Below are positions 23,392 through 33,554 of a stretch of DNA of 64,000 nucleotides, piece by piece (the stretch's first letter is position 1; each line of letters begins with the position of its first letter). Location of the stretch: assembly GCF_002288925.2 (NCBI RefSeq), contig NW_022098044.1:15213570-15277569 (forward strand), written 5' to 3'. The notes beneath the pieces are model-generated. The model ran no database searches. It had not been told where the DNA came from and saw only the letters and a program-made list of their open reading frames with translations. Made by a program: the position numbers and the translations under genes. This stretch comes from Delphinapterus leucas. Its lineage: Eukaryota > Chordata > Mammalia > Artiodactyla > Monodontidae.

Positions 23392-24109
23392 AAAATTACA
23401 ATCGGTTAACACCTCACACCATTTAGAATGGGCATCATAACTAAATCTACAAACAACAAATGCTGGAGAGGGTGTGGAGAAAAGGGAACCCTCTTGCACT
23501 GTTTGTGGGAATGTAAATTGATACAGCCACTATGGAGAACAGTATGGAGGTTCCTTAAAAAACTAAAAATAAAATTACCATATGATCCAGCCATCCCACT
23601 ACTGGGCATATACCCAGATAAAACAATAATTCAAAAAGACACATGCACCCCAATATTCATTGCAGTACTATTCACAGTAGCCAGGTCATGGAAGCAACCT
23701 AAATGCCCATCGACAGACAAATGGATAAAGAAGATGTGGTACATATATACAATGTAATATTAGCCATAAAAAGGAACGAAATTGGGTCATTTGTTGAGAC
23801 GTGGATGGATCTAGAGACTGTCATACTTAGTGAAGTAAGCCAGAAAGAGAAAAAGAAATATCGTATATTAACGCATATATGCGGAACCTAGAAAAATGGT
23901 ACAGACTAACCGGTTTGCAGAGCAGAAATTGAGACACAGATGTAGAGAACAAAAGTATGGACAACAAAGGGGGAAAGCGGAGCGGGGGGGTAGGGGTGGT
24001 GGTGTGATGAATTGGGTGATTGGGATTGACATGTATACAGTGATGTGTATAAAATTGATGACTAATAAGGAACTGCTGTATAAAAAAAATTTTTTAAATT
24101 AAAAAAAAA

Positions 24110-24123
24110 AGAAATGGTGGGGG
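24110..24123 (+). repeat. Right target-site duplication of the 16.7-24.1 kb L1
   Basis: agaaatggtggggg, the partner of 16741-16754. Confidence 0.75.
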
Positions 24124-24599
24124 AAGCAGAGCCTGGCTGCCTTATATTCTTTGTGCCTTGGCCACAGAGTCAGCTCTTCTAAACCCCAGACTACTCTGGA
24201 CATTCTAAATATGTCATCTTTTGTTATTATATTTTACTGTCTTCTTGCTCAATTGGATATTTTTGCTTGGCATGCCTTTCTTCTCTAGCACTTCTTGTTC
24301 AAATATATCTCCAAACTATATTCTACCTCTTCCAGGAAACTCTTCACTTGAAACCAATCTAGATTTCCTCTGCTTTCCTATAGCACTTGTGTTTCCAATG
24401 GTTGTATTCAGGGAAGATTGTCATACTATGTATCAAACTGCTATGAAGTCAGGGAGGTTTTGTCCACCTTCGTATCTTCATCATGCCCTACTCATATTAG
24501 GTACTCAAAGATTTAATTACTTTTTAAAGAAGAGAACATTTGCCCTTATATAGGTTATTGATAATTCTCTCTATACAGGTCAAGATTTTCCAAATTTGT
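24124..24599. other. Unassigned stretch
   Basis: A 110-codon frame at 24221-24553 begins with a hydrophobic stretch but has no family resemblance. The 24440-24520 part could be the edge of an old L2 or MIR. Confidence 0.35.
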
Positions 24600-24800
24600 T
24601 TCCCTATTTCCACCATATGGAATGACTTCTCCCCATTTAGGCTCTGCTCAAGTGCCACATCAAAAACAAAACCTCCCTTGAATCTTCCTTGATGAAAATA
24701 GTATCAAGTTCCTTTGAATGCCCAATAGGACACTTTCTGTCCCTCTCTGAGGACACTGAGCTTTCTCTCATATATTATACAGCCGCATACATGTCTATTC
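24600..24800 (+). repeat. L2 LINE fragment
   Basis: The sequence gctctgctcaagtgccaca, then cctcccttgaatcttccttg, then gacactgagctttctctcat is in the style of the L2 3' region on the plus strand. Confidence 0.6.
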
Positions 24801-24859
24801 TGCACAGTTGTAAGTTACTTAAGAAAATATCCATGTTATAGAACTGTAAGAGTATCAAG

Positions 24860-25165
24860 TCTGCAGTGAGAGGAACATGGCTTCAAACTCAGACAATGCC
24901 AGTTAATATCTGGATGGCAGTGAGCAAAGGACTTGAGTTCTCTGAATCTCAGTTTCCTTATTGTAAAATAAGGCTAATAATATATCCTTCAGAGACTTTT
25001 TGGTGAGGATTACATTCTATAAGATCAAAGTAAATGACAAACATTGGGCATTCAGAATGATAAGTCCCTTTTCCCAGATTTATCCTTGAGACTTCCCCAG
25101 AACCTAGAACAGTCCCTGGCATGAAGTATATTCTCAACTTTTGTTTGCTTAATGAATTGAATTAG
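24860..25165 (+). repeat. MIR SINE
   Basis: The order is atggcttcaaactcagacaa, then gaatctcagtttccttattg, then taaaataaggctaataatat, then a terminal tagaacagtccctggcat. This is MIR in sense orientation, nearly complete. Confidence 0.85.
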
Positions 25166-26384
25166 GCCAGTGGAATTACTATTCTAGAAAATTAATGAGA
25201 TCTATGTGGGAAAAAAATGGACTCCATTGACAAGAAGATTAGGAAACATCAAGTTGTATCTAAATACATTTTTTAAGCCTTTTAAAAAGGATTTAATTAG
25301 AAACATCCATCAAGAACTGAAATGTGATTTGCATTATAAAGTTTTAAGCATTCTATTCAAACCAACTTTCTTGATGGCCTCATCAAGCTACGATGATATA
25401 GTGATTCCATTATCCTCTTGCTTGGTGGGAAAAGGGCTTGGTTAAACCTCAACAAGTTTGCCATGAACAACAGTATGCCCTGGTTGGTGATGTTAACATA
25501 CAGATCAAGCTGCCCTTTATCTTATGGAGAGATGTCCAACTGTCCACTGAATGGTGAGATGCTCACCATCCGGCCTACAGGCCAGATGGGCAGGCTGTTG
25601 GTGAAGCTTTCGTCCACCTACTTCTGCCCTTTGTATTCCATTGATTTCAGTCCTGTGTAAATGGACATGAAGCTGCTAGCTAACAGGACCTTAATAGGGT
25701 CCTCCCTGGAGGGAAAACTGGAGACTAAGTTTTTTTAAAAATAGGATTTAAAAAACTTATGATTATTTAATGTTCATGATTTGGCTATATATCTCTTCAA
25801 AGAGAATCTCAAAAGACTAGTGTTCATTGCAGCAGAGGTTGGGAAATACAGAAATAGGCTACTGGTCTTAGAGAGAGCAGGAAGAAATCCTGTCTGCCCT
25901 CAGGTTGTCTTTCTGGTCTGAGGCTGACTGGCCGTCTCTGCAGAGGCTCCCCAGGTTGACATTTCCAAGGTAGCTTCTCCGTGGCCCACAGTCTGACCTT
26001 CAGGCTCTTAAAGCTGGCTGATTACCCTAAGGATGTGGACTATCTCTCATGGACTGACTCACATTACCAAGTTTAGAGACCGATGAATAAACATTGATCA
26101 GAATTTGCAAATTTGTCATGAGCATTCTTTCTTCAGGTGGAATTTACCATATGGATTGGCCTAATTACATAAGTTTTTCCCTCATCGTCTGATCTACTGA
26201 GAAAGTCAAATTATAACTTTAAGGTTGTTGGTAAGCTTGAATCAGAAAAAGTTGGGAACTACTGAACTGACTTTAAGAGATGTCCTCAGTTAGACCTTCT
26301 GCCCCTTCCTCTCCCCCTTTCTCCTTCTCATCTATTCATCAACAACACTTCTTGGAAGCCAATAATGTGAGGCAGAGGGCTCTG
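25166..26384. other. Unassigned stretch
   Basis: Two overlapping open frames at 25206-25445 and 25418-25660 (79 and 80 codons) and a partly open antisense frame over 25360-25690 have no domain that I can name. The local base composition (25360-25690) is richer in GC than its surroundings, so an old processed pseudogene is possible but not shown. Confidence 0.3.
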
Positions 26385-26565
26385 GGGTGAGCCTCCCTAA
26401 TTTTCAATCACAGATGTTCCGCTTCTAGCTGTGTGATCTTGGTAAGGTGGTTTAACTTCTTAATGTTGCCATGTCCTCTTGCATAATAGCACCCACTCCA
26501 AGCATGTTAGAGAAATTACTATATGCAGATGACTTAGAACAGCGCCAGGCACCGACGGTTTGCAT
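26385..26565 (+). repeat. MIR SINE
   Basis: It has tagctgtgtgatcttggtaa, then ggtttaacttcttaatgttg, then acttagaacagcgccaggca, in MIR order. Confidence 0.8.
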
Positions 26566-26715
26566 ACCTCTTTAATGTGTGCATAGGTTAGATAGGCTGT
26601 GCTTTTTAAATTTTAATTTTTATGTACATTGGAAAATTGAGTTTCAAAGTGATTAATTGTTCTGCCCTAGGTCACGCTCAGTTAATAAGTAGCAGAGTTT
26701 GTTCAGGCCCACGTA
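26566..26715 (-). repeat. MIR-like fragment, antisense
   Basis: attggaaaattgagtttcaa and ctaggtcacgctcagttaat resemble the antisense MIR centre, with poor overall match. Confidence 0.45.
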
Positions 26716-27339
26716 AAAATCTACTGTTTATTTTAGAAAATCATGGATTTTGGCATCCTGGGGGAAGAAATAAAACATAATAGTTATGTGGGCTCTCATT
26801 TCCCTTTTAAAAAATTCTGTAGGAATGAAGGGTGGACTCTAGTTTTTATGTTTATCATCAACTTTTGAAAGATTTTGTCATTTTCCATATTTATCTCCTA
26901 TAATTTGGACTTCCCTTAAATGATGCCTTAACAAATGAGATCAATTTTCCTCTGAAATGTTTTGTTTTGTTTTTTAAAGAAATTACAGTCATCCCAGACT
27001 CATGTTCTTAGGGAGGAAACAGTACATTTGGCAATTTCCATTGTTTCTGGTTGTGATCAGGTTGAATTTCAAGCAGTCATCTTCAAGCTATGCCCTAATT
27101 AAGATGAACAGATATTGTCAGTCAGCCTGTTTAATCAGTTTCCCATCTGGCATAATCATGTTTATGAGCAGGATCTGCTTTTGCTTGGCTTGGGAAATAG
27201 CTAAGATCGACAGCACAAGGCAATCACATCTCCTAACGTAAGGGCTCACTCTTCACTTCTAATCTTTGCTGGGAAAGCACAATTTCAAAGCTGCAGAATA
27301 AGTGTATGGGATATTTGAAATGCTGGAGCCCCATTTGGT
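26716..27339. other. Unassigned stretch
   Basis: Nothing was recognised. A 79-codon frame at 27002-27241 has no motif. Confidence 0.4.
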
Positions 27340-27343
27340 TCAT

Positions 27344-27406
27344 GGTATCCATCCATCCATCTATCCATCCATCCACTCATCCATCCACCCATCCATTCAT
27401 TCATCT
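27344..27406 (+). repeat. (ATCC)n microsatellite
   Basis: An imperfect tetranucleotide array of ATCC units with CTC, CCC and TTC variants. Confidence 0.93.
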
Positions 27407-27429
27407 CTATTTCTCCTTACTTCCATCCA

Positions 27430-27545
27430 TTCCCTCCCAGTAAATATCCCTTGAGCCCCTCATATGTGCTGGCCTCTCTATGACCCAAGGCATACTGTTA
27501 TAAAAGAGAGAGTATTCCTGCTCTCAAGAAGCTCTTGGTGTAATA
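27430..27545 (-). repeat. L2-like fragment, antisense
   Basis: aatatcccttgagcccctca, tatgtgctggcctctc and attcctgctctcaagaagct fit the antisense L2 3' end. Confidence 0.6.
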
Positions 27546-29060
27546 GAAAACGTCTCAAAAACATATGGATCTAAAAAATAAAGCCTAGGGCTATTTAGGG
27601 GAGGGTAGCATATGAAAAATTTTTGCATTGAAAATAATTGTCTATACAGTTTTGTATTCTGTCTCTAAAAATGGTAGTTGTGCCAAAGGAGGGTATAGAA
27701 GTTAACCATTATTACACTATTTCCTCAAAGGAGCATGCCTTTGATAAATTAGTTGTATCTCTATGGTGGATGGTGCTTTATTGGTCTCCTGACTAAACAA
27801 AAGCCAGAAAACACTGGGAGAGAGATTTCAAGTTAACACAGGTGTGAATGAGCTAATACCACTTCTTTCTATCAGGAGAACAATTCGGACATCAGAGGAA
27901 AAAAAAAAAAACTTTGGGAATGTTGCTGCATATCCCCTATAGGCCACTCAGATCTTAGCCAATGTGGCAGCTCTTGTTATGTAAACAGATGCAGGAAAGA
28001 TACTAAAATGCTCCTTGGTTCAATAATGCCCACAATGTTATATTTCACAAGGGCTTAGTCAAAATTCTGTTAATAAGAAACTTATGCAACTAGAACATGT
28101 TGTTTTAGGAAGAAAATGAATAGTTGCTAAGAGGAGGCGTGTTTGCTCTTAGGAAATTCCACTTGACACTGGCTACAACACTTACAAGAAGAGAGAATGA
28201 AATGGAGTAGGAGTTCCCATCTTCTTTCAACCAATCTCAGGGTCCACGCCTTCCCCTCTGCCTGTGAGCTTGTGAAGCCTGGGCAGAAGGAAGCCTCCAC
28301 TGGCATATGAGGAAAGCCCTAGGAGGCTTGAATTCCTTTCTCAAGTAAAGAGGGTTGGAGTTTCACACAGGAATGTGGTGGTGACACCTCCATACAGGGA
28401 TTCTTGAGGTGTGACTGCAGGAGGAAGACAAGAACAGGGAGCAGTAAGAGGGTCACTGGGAAGGGAGATGAGGAGCAAGTGCACATTTACAACAAACAAA
28501 TTTCCCTACTGTGAGCTCTTCTACACCTCCTTGAAAAGTATGAACGATTCCGATAAAGTCATCACCTCCTGTCTCTATGGCCTGGGTGCTTGCCCAAATC
28601 ATTAGTAGAAGAACTTCTTACACTTCTTTTAGAGTTCTTTCTTCAAGAAGGAGGGTGTGGGATTATTCACAAATGAAGCTGTTCCAGACAGCATGTGGAA
28701 CCATATGCTTTGGGGGAGGCATGGCAAGTGGAAGGGGGAGCACAGACCTTCCTCTTGGAGTCACCTGTATGGAGAAGACCACTGATCATCATGTCTTTCC
28801 AGGCATTGCAGACTGTAGGGTGGATTTCCTGGATTCTCCTGATAACCTCCTCCTCACCCAGGGACAGAAATGGGACCCTGCCATACTCTGGTTACATGAA
28901 AAAGCACTTCATAATGGTTTAAGTTGTTTAAATAAGAAGTGGACCACAGAGGGAGGAATTGAAACCTTTGGTGCTGGAAGTGTTTTAGGGGACGCTGCTC
29001 AACGAATTGGACGGGATATTTGGGGTGGAATTCAAACACTGTAAGGGTGACCAGAAGCTC
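27546..29060. other. Unassigned stretch with a 155-codon open frame
   Basis: The plus-strand frame 28577-29044 is open for 155 codons, the longest frame in the window outside recognised mobile elements. It begins MAWVLAQIISRR and ends IWGGIQTL. I see no signal peptide, zinc-binding pattern, transmembrane segment or familiar domain. Overlapping frames of about 75 codons exist in the same place on both strands, so chance is a fair explanation. No splice or poly(A) context could be established. Confidence 0.3.
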
Positions 29061-29064
29061 CCAA

Positions 29065-29225
29065 ACTTGACTGCACATCAAAATCATCTATTGAGCTGTC
29101 GAAAATACAAATATGTGGGTTCTACCCCAAGACTGGCCAAATCAGAGCATCTGGAGGTAGAGGCAAAGAATCTATGTATTTTTCACATAGTGATTCTAAG
29201 ACAGCCATGTTTTAGACCCAGTGGA
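29065..29225 (+). repeat. MER5-like hAT element
   Basis: The stretch gactgcacatcaaaatcatc, then gtgggttctaccccaagact, then gccaaatcagagcatctgga matches a MER5 or MER20 type element in the complementary sense to the copy at 12966. The end cccagtggactaga keeps part of a terminal repeat. Confidence 0.7.
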
Positions 29226-29959
29226 CTAGACAAACTTTAAGCTAGAAATTCAACTCTGAGATTTTATGTTTCACGTGAAAAGCAACTGCAATCTCAGAAG
29301 ACTGATAAGCTTTGACTGCCACCCTATATGTTGGATCACTTTTTAAGGTCTGGTCCTTCAGTATCTTGTAGATATTAGGTGAGTTTTACCGAGTGTTGAA
29401 AGATTGCCACAGTAAGTGTGGTTGCCTTTCAGTTACTACCTGCTGGTGTTGGCAGGTAGAGCTGTGAGTGACCTGGTGCGTGGGTTACCAAAGACCTACA
29501 AATAAGCTGAAAAAAGAATTCTGGAATCCTTCCTGGGACACTGAGAACCATGTATATAACACCATCTGGTACCAATTTTCTTTCTTCTTCATGTGAACGG
29601 AGGTCAGCAGTGAGGGAAAAATATAATGATGAAGACAAGATAAGTGATATAATACAAGCATTGCTCCACATCGACCTTCCCATGTTGGCCAGGCAAGCAC
29701 AGGGCAGAGACCCACAGTAACTGGCCATTTTATAAAGGGCCCTGGCAAAACTCTTCTCTCTGAGGCTCAGTTTTATACGTGTCACAAAATAACCAAGGGA
29801 AGGCTCTTTAAGGACAGAGCTAGTGTGGAACCCAAAGTGATGGGATGCAGTACTGGAGAATAAGCTGTGTACAATTTAGCACATGGACTTAAGGATTTGT
29901 TTTTGGATGCTGCCACACGTTTACATCAATCTTAGTTACAGCCCAACTTGCCTATCATA
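29226..29959. other. Unassigned stretch
   Basis: A 118-codon minus-strand frame (29429-29785) overlaps an 87-codon one on the same strand. Neither has a domain I can name. Confidence 0.35.
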
Positions 29960-30250
29960 CTCTTGCCTCCATGGAACTTTCTATGAAAGCTAGCCTCCAA
30001 CCCATCAGCCATATCACTTCTGTGCTTCTTAAATGGAGGACCGAACCATTCCAATGGTTCTTCATTGCTGAAAAGATGAAGCTCAACTCCTTAGGCTGAG
30101 TGCCTTCTGCTTACCTCTCTATATTGGTCTTCAACTCCATATTTTTCATGCCCCATACTTGAACTATAAGTTCTTACCTACCTCTGAACAAGCTATGTAG
30201 GGCTTTGCCTGCTTGATTTTGCTGATGGCATTTACTCCACTCATACCTCC
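29960..30250 (+). repeat. L2 LINE fragment
   Basis: ccaatggttcttcattgctg, aagctcaactccttaggctg and accctctgaac-type words follow the L2 3' region in sense orientation. The match is diverged. Confidence 0.6.
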
Positions 30251-30406
30251 TGACTACCTAGTGATTCTGCAGACTACAGTTGAAGTTCTTCACAGTTGCT
30301 CTCCAGGCTTGGGGCTACTGTTTTATCTAGAACATAAATTTGTATATAATTGATTATACTTTGCAATTATTGTTTTCTCATTATCGGTAATTGCTTAATT
30401 TGTTTA

Positions 30407-31853
30407 AAAAATATTGAAATATAGTTGATTGATGATGTTGTGTAAATGTTTGAAGTTGTTTTGTTTATCTATTTTTTAAATTTATAGTAGTGTGCATATT
30501 TTAATCCAAAACTCCTAACTTATCCCTCCCCCACAAGTCCCCTTTGGTAACCATAGATTTGTTTTCTATGTCTGTGGGTCTATTTCTGTTTCATAAATAT
30601 GTTTGTTTGTACCATGTATTCATTTATTTTTTTAAAAAATTATTTATTTATTTAGGCTGTGTTGGGTCTTTGTTGCTGCACACTGGCTTTCTCTAGTTGT
30701 GGCAAGCAAGGGCTACTCTTCACTGTGGTACGTGGGCTTTGCATTGCAATGGCTTCTCTTGTTGTAGAGCATGGGATCTAGGCATGCAGGCTTCAGTAGT
30801 TGTGGCACACTGGCTCAATAGTTGTGGCACACAGGCTTAGTTGCTCCGCGGCATGTGGGATCTTCCTGCACCAGGGCTTGAACCCCTGTCCCCTGAATTG
30901 GCAGGCAGATTCTTAACCACTGTGCCACCAGAGAAGTCCCTGTACCATTTTTTTTAGATTCCACATATCAAGTGATACCATATGATATTTGTCTTTCCCT
31001 GTCTGACTTACTTCACTTAGTATGATAATCTCTAGGTCCATCCATGTTGCTACAAATGGCATTATTTCATTATTTTTCATGGCTGAGTAATATTACATTG
31101 TGTATATATACCACATCTTCTTTATCCATTCATCCATCGATGGACACTTAGGTTGTTCCATGTCTTAGCTATTGTAAAAAGTAATGCTGGGAACATTGGA
31201 ATGCAAGTGTTTTTCAAATTATGGTTTTCTCTAGATACATGTCCAGGAATGGGATTGAAGGATCATATGATAGCTCTGTTTTTAGTTTTTTAAGGAACCT
31301 CCATACCGTTATTTGTAGTGGTTGTACCAATTTACATTCCCACCAAAACCGGATACTATAAACTCTTAGAGGAAAACATAGAATGTTCTTTGACATAAAT
31401 CACAGCAATTTTTTTGCAATAATGGAAATAAAAACAAAAATAGACAAATGGAACCTAAGTAAACTTAAAAGCTTTTGCACAGCAAAGGGAACCATAAACA
31501 AAACAAAAAGACAACCTATAGAATGGGAGAAAATATTTGCAAACAATGCAACCAACAAGGAATTAATCTCCAAAATATACAAACAGCTCATACAGCTCAA
31601 TATCAAACAAACAAACAAACAAACAACCCTATAAAAAAATGGCCAGAAGATCTAAATAGACATCTCTCCAAAGAAGACATACAGATGGCCAAAATGTACA
31701 TGAAAAGATGCTCAACATCACTAATTATTAGAGAAATGCAGATCAAAACTACAATGAGGCATCACCTCACACTAGTCAGAATGGTCACCATCAAGAAGTC
31801 TACAAATAATAAATGCTGGAGAGGGTGTGGAGAAAAAGGAACCCTCCTACACT
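30407..31853 (-). mobile_element. L1 with 5' inversion (twin priming), carrying a SINE
   Basis: From 30407 to 31345 the sequence is the 3' end of L1 in antisense. At 31346-31347 it switches to sense L1, and this part (31347-31853) ends exactly where the antisense part begins in the L1 map: gaaccctcctacactg next to the reverse of gtgggaatgtaaattgg. That arrangement is the hallmark of twin priming. A possible target duplication is gcttaatttgttta at 30393-30406 and caattaattgtttata at 31854-31869, imperfect. The open frame at 31475-31861 is a shadow frame of ORF2. Confidence 0.88.
30618..30940 (-). mobile_element. CHR-type SINE inside the twin-primed L1, antisense
   Basis: The long form (about 320 bases) has an antisense body with ggctgtgttgggtctttgtt, ttgctccgcggcatgtggga and a tRNA-like end at ccactgtgccaccagagaag. 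The duplications tgtaccatgt (30608-30617) and tgtaccattt (30941-30950) flank it. Confidence 0.93.
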
Positions 31854-32271
31854 GCAATTAATTGTTTATAAATCTGGTCTGTCTCTTCTAATAGTCTGTA
31901 ATTTGTTTAGTGAAGTCATGGCTTATTGTCTTGGTCAGTATCTGGCATCTCAAAGGCCCTTTGTATATATTGTATAGAGGGTGATTTCTATACATAAAAA
32001 TCCCCTAAATACTGGGGATTTTTATTGTCTTTATGAAACAACGAATTCCAGGAATTTTGAGAAATAGTCATGCACCAGGAGTATTGATTTGTCAGCCTGT
32101 GTTTGCTGTGTTCTTCCTAAGATTCATACCTACCTAGGCATGTCTAGAATACCAGATAAACAGACACTAGGTATTCCTGGAAAAGACTCTAGGTATTTCA
32201 AAGAAGAATTACAAATTTATTTTGAGAAAAACTGGGCAAGTCAGAGGGGAAGAGTGATTTTGAGTGTGGTA
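31854..32271. other. Unassigned stretch
   Basis: Nothing recognised. It lies between the L1 and the mariner element. Confidence 0.4.
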
Positions 32272-33552
32272 TTGGTTGGGCCAAAATGTGCCCTCTGTTT
32301 TTTAAGTAAAAATAAAAGACACATTTTTCATTTTCACCGAGAACTTTCTTGAACAACGTATTCACCTTTTTGTTCCACTACCTTCTGCCATTTTTCAGGC
32401 AACTTCATAAGTCCATCTTCCCCAAACTTTTTATCTTTCTGAGCAAAAAACTGTTCCAGGTGCCGTTTACAGTCTTCTAGGGAACTGAAATTTTTTCCAT
32501 TAAGAGAATTTTGTAAAGACCGAAATAAATGGAAATCTGAAGGTGCAATGTCTGGTGAATATGGCAGATGAATCAGAACTTCCCAGCCAAGCTGTAACAG
32601 TTTTTGCCTGGTCATCAAAGAAACATGTGATCATGCGTTATCCTGATGGAAGATTATGTGCTTTCTGTTGACTAATTCTGGACTCTTTTCCTCAAGTGCC
32701 ACCTTCAGTTGGTCTAATTGGGAGCCATACTTGTTGGAATTAATCATTTTGTTTTCCAGAAGGAGCTCATAATAGAGGACTCCCTTCCAATCCCACCATA
32801 TACGCAACATCACCTTCTTTGGATGAAGACCGGCCTGTGGTGTGGTTGGTGGTGGTTAATTTCACTTGCCCCATGATCTCTTCTGTTCCACATGGTTGTG
32901 CAGTATCCACTTTTCATCACCCATCACAACTTGTTTTCAAAACGTAAAGTTTTCATTACGTTTCAGTAGAGAATCGCATGCGGAAATATGGTCAAGGTTT
33001 TTTTTGCTTAACTTACGTGGAACTAAAACATCAAAGCGATTCTCATAACCAGGTCAGTGCAAATGATTTTCAATGCTTGATTTGGATATTTTGAGTATTT
33101 TGGCTATCTTGCTCATGGTATAACATTGACTGTTCTCAGTTAATGTCTTGATTTGATCGCTGTCAACTTTAACTGGTCTACCCGACCGTGGAGCTTCATC
33201 CAGCGAGAAATCTCCAGCACGAAACTTCGCAAACCACTTTGGACATGTTCGACCAGTCACAGCACCTTCTCCATACCCTGCACAAATCTTTTTGTGTGTT
33301 TCAGTTGCATTTTTACCTTTCTTGAAATAATAAAGCATAATATGTTGAAAATGTTGCGTTTTTCTTCCATCTTCAATATTAAAATGGCTACACAAAAATT
33401 CACCAATTTTGATGTCTTCTTTTAAATGCACGCTGATATGACAACTGTCACATACAATCTAACAAAATTGTTTCAAATGAAGTTAAAGACAACTAAGTGC
33501 TACTAGAGCCATATTACAGAAAAAAAACTAATGAACATTTTAGCCCACCCAA
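32272..33552 (-). mobile_element. Near-complete mariner DNA transposon
   Basis: The element is 1281 bases, the usual mariner length (about 1.3 kb). It is bounded by TA dinucleotides (32270-32271 and 33553-33554), the target duplication of Tc1/mariner elements. The ends are inverted repeats: ttggttgggccaaaatgt at the left and, in reverse complement, ttgggtgggctaaaatgt at the right, 16 of 18 positions equal. The transposase lies on the minus strand and fills most of the interior. It resembles the mariners known from ruminants and other cetartiodactyls; the exact subfamily needs a database match. Confidence 0.95.
32334..33431 (-). pseudogene. Mariner transposase pseudogene, single frame with five stops
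   Basis: The transposase cuts and pastes the element by a DD34D catalytic triad. Here one reading frame runs without any frameshift over 366 codons from the ATG at 33429-33431 to the TGA at 32334. Stops interrupt it at codons 126 (33054), 165 (32937), 190 (32862), 192 (32856) and 267 (32631). The N-terminal HTH region is clear (CAGYGEGAV, KWFAKFRAGDFSLDEAPRSG, and LKISKSSIENHLH). The linker motif is altered (LVPRKLS where mariners carry WVPHEL). The three catalytic aspartates remain: D172 in GDEKW, D264 in HQDNA and D299 in APSDFH, with 34 residues between the last two. The frame may originally have started near codon 19, where family members usually begin. Four of the five stops are TGA, in keeping with decay by C-to-T changes. 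Confidence 0.95.
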
Positions 33553-33554
33553 TA

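Larger units (their letters stand above)
18653..23891 (+). pseudogene. L1 ORF2 pseudogene (endonuclease and reverse transcriptase), split by two insertions
   Basis: ORF2p nicks DNA with an APE-type endonuclease and copies L1 RNA at the nick. The frame opens MVIGTYI and hits a TAA at 18773, where the family has a sense codon before ETH. Endonuclease parts with GDFN (19318) and SDH (near 19570) are visible. The reverse transcriptase has DAEKAFD (near 20680-20700). An extra T at about 20982 shifts the frame just before the catalytic ADDMIL segment. The C-terminal zinc-knuckle-like segment [14 protein letters not shown] is at 23460-23500, after the inserted L1. A SINE interrupts it at 18870-19093 and an L1 at 22211-23391. 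The final stop is TAG at 23889. Confidence 0.88.
16755..24109 (+). mobile_element. Full-length but dead L1 LINE with two nested insertions
   Basis: The order is 5'UTR (16755-17689), ORF1, ORF2, 3'UTR and A-tail (24101-24110), flanked by 14-base target duplications. Removing the inner SINE (about 240 bases) and inner L1 (about 1.19 kb) leaves close to 5.9 kb, the normal length of a mammalian L1. Both ORFs carry stops and frameshifts. The 3'UTR (23892-24100, with a G-rich run at 23962-24000) differs from that of the other young L1s here, so it is a different subfamily. Confidence 0.9.

Noticed and set aside
16755..24109. A potentially active full-length L1
   Set aside because: ORF1 and ORF2 both have early stops and frameshifts, and ORF2 is cut by two insertions.
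27344..27406. A possible CRISPR-like or tandem coding repeat
   Set aside because: It is a plain ATCC tetranucleotide microsatellite without spacers.
32334..33431. A domesticated mariner transposase gene (as in the SETMAR case)
   Set aside because: Five in-frame stops and intact transposon ends with TA flanks show an ordinary dead element. No host exon is fused to it.
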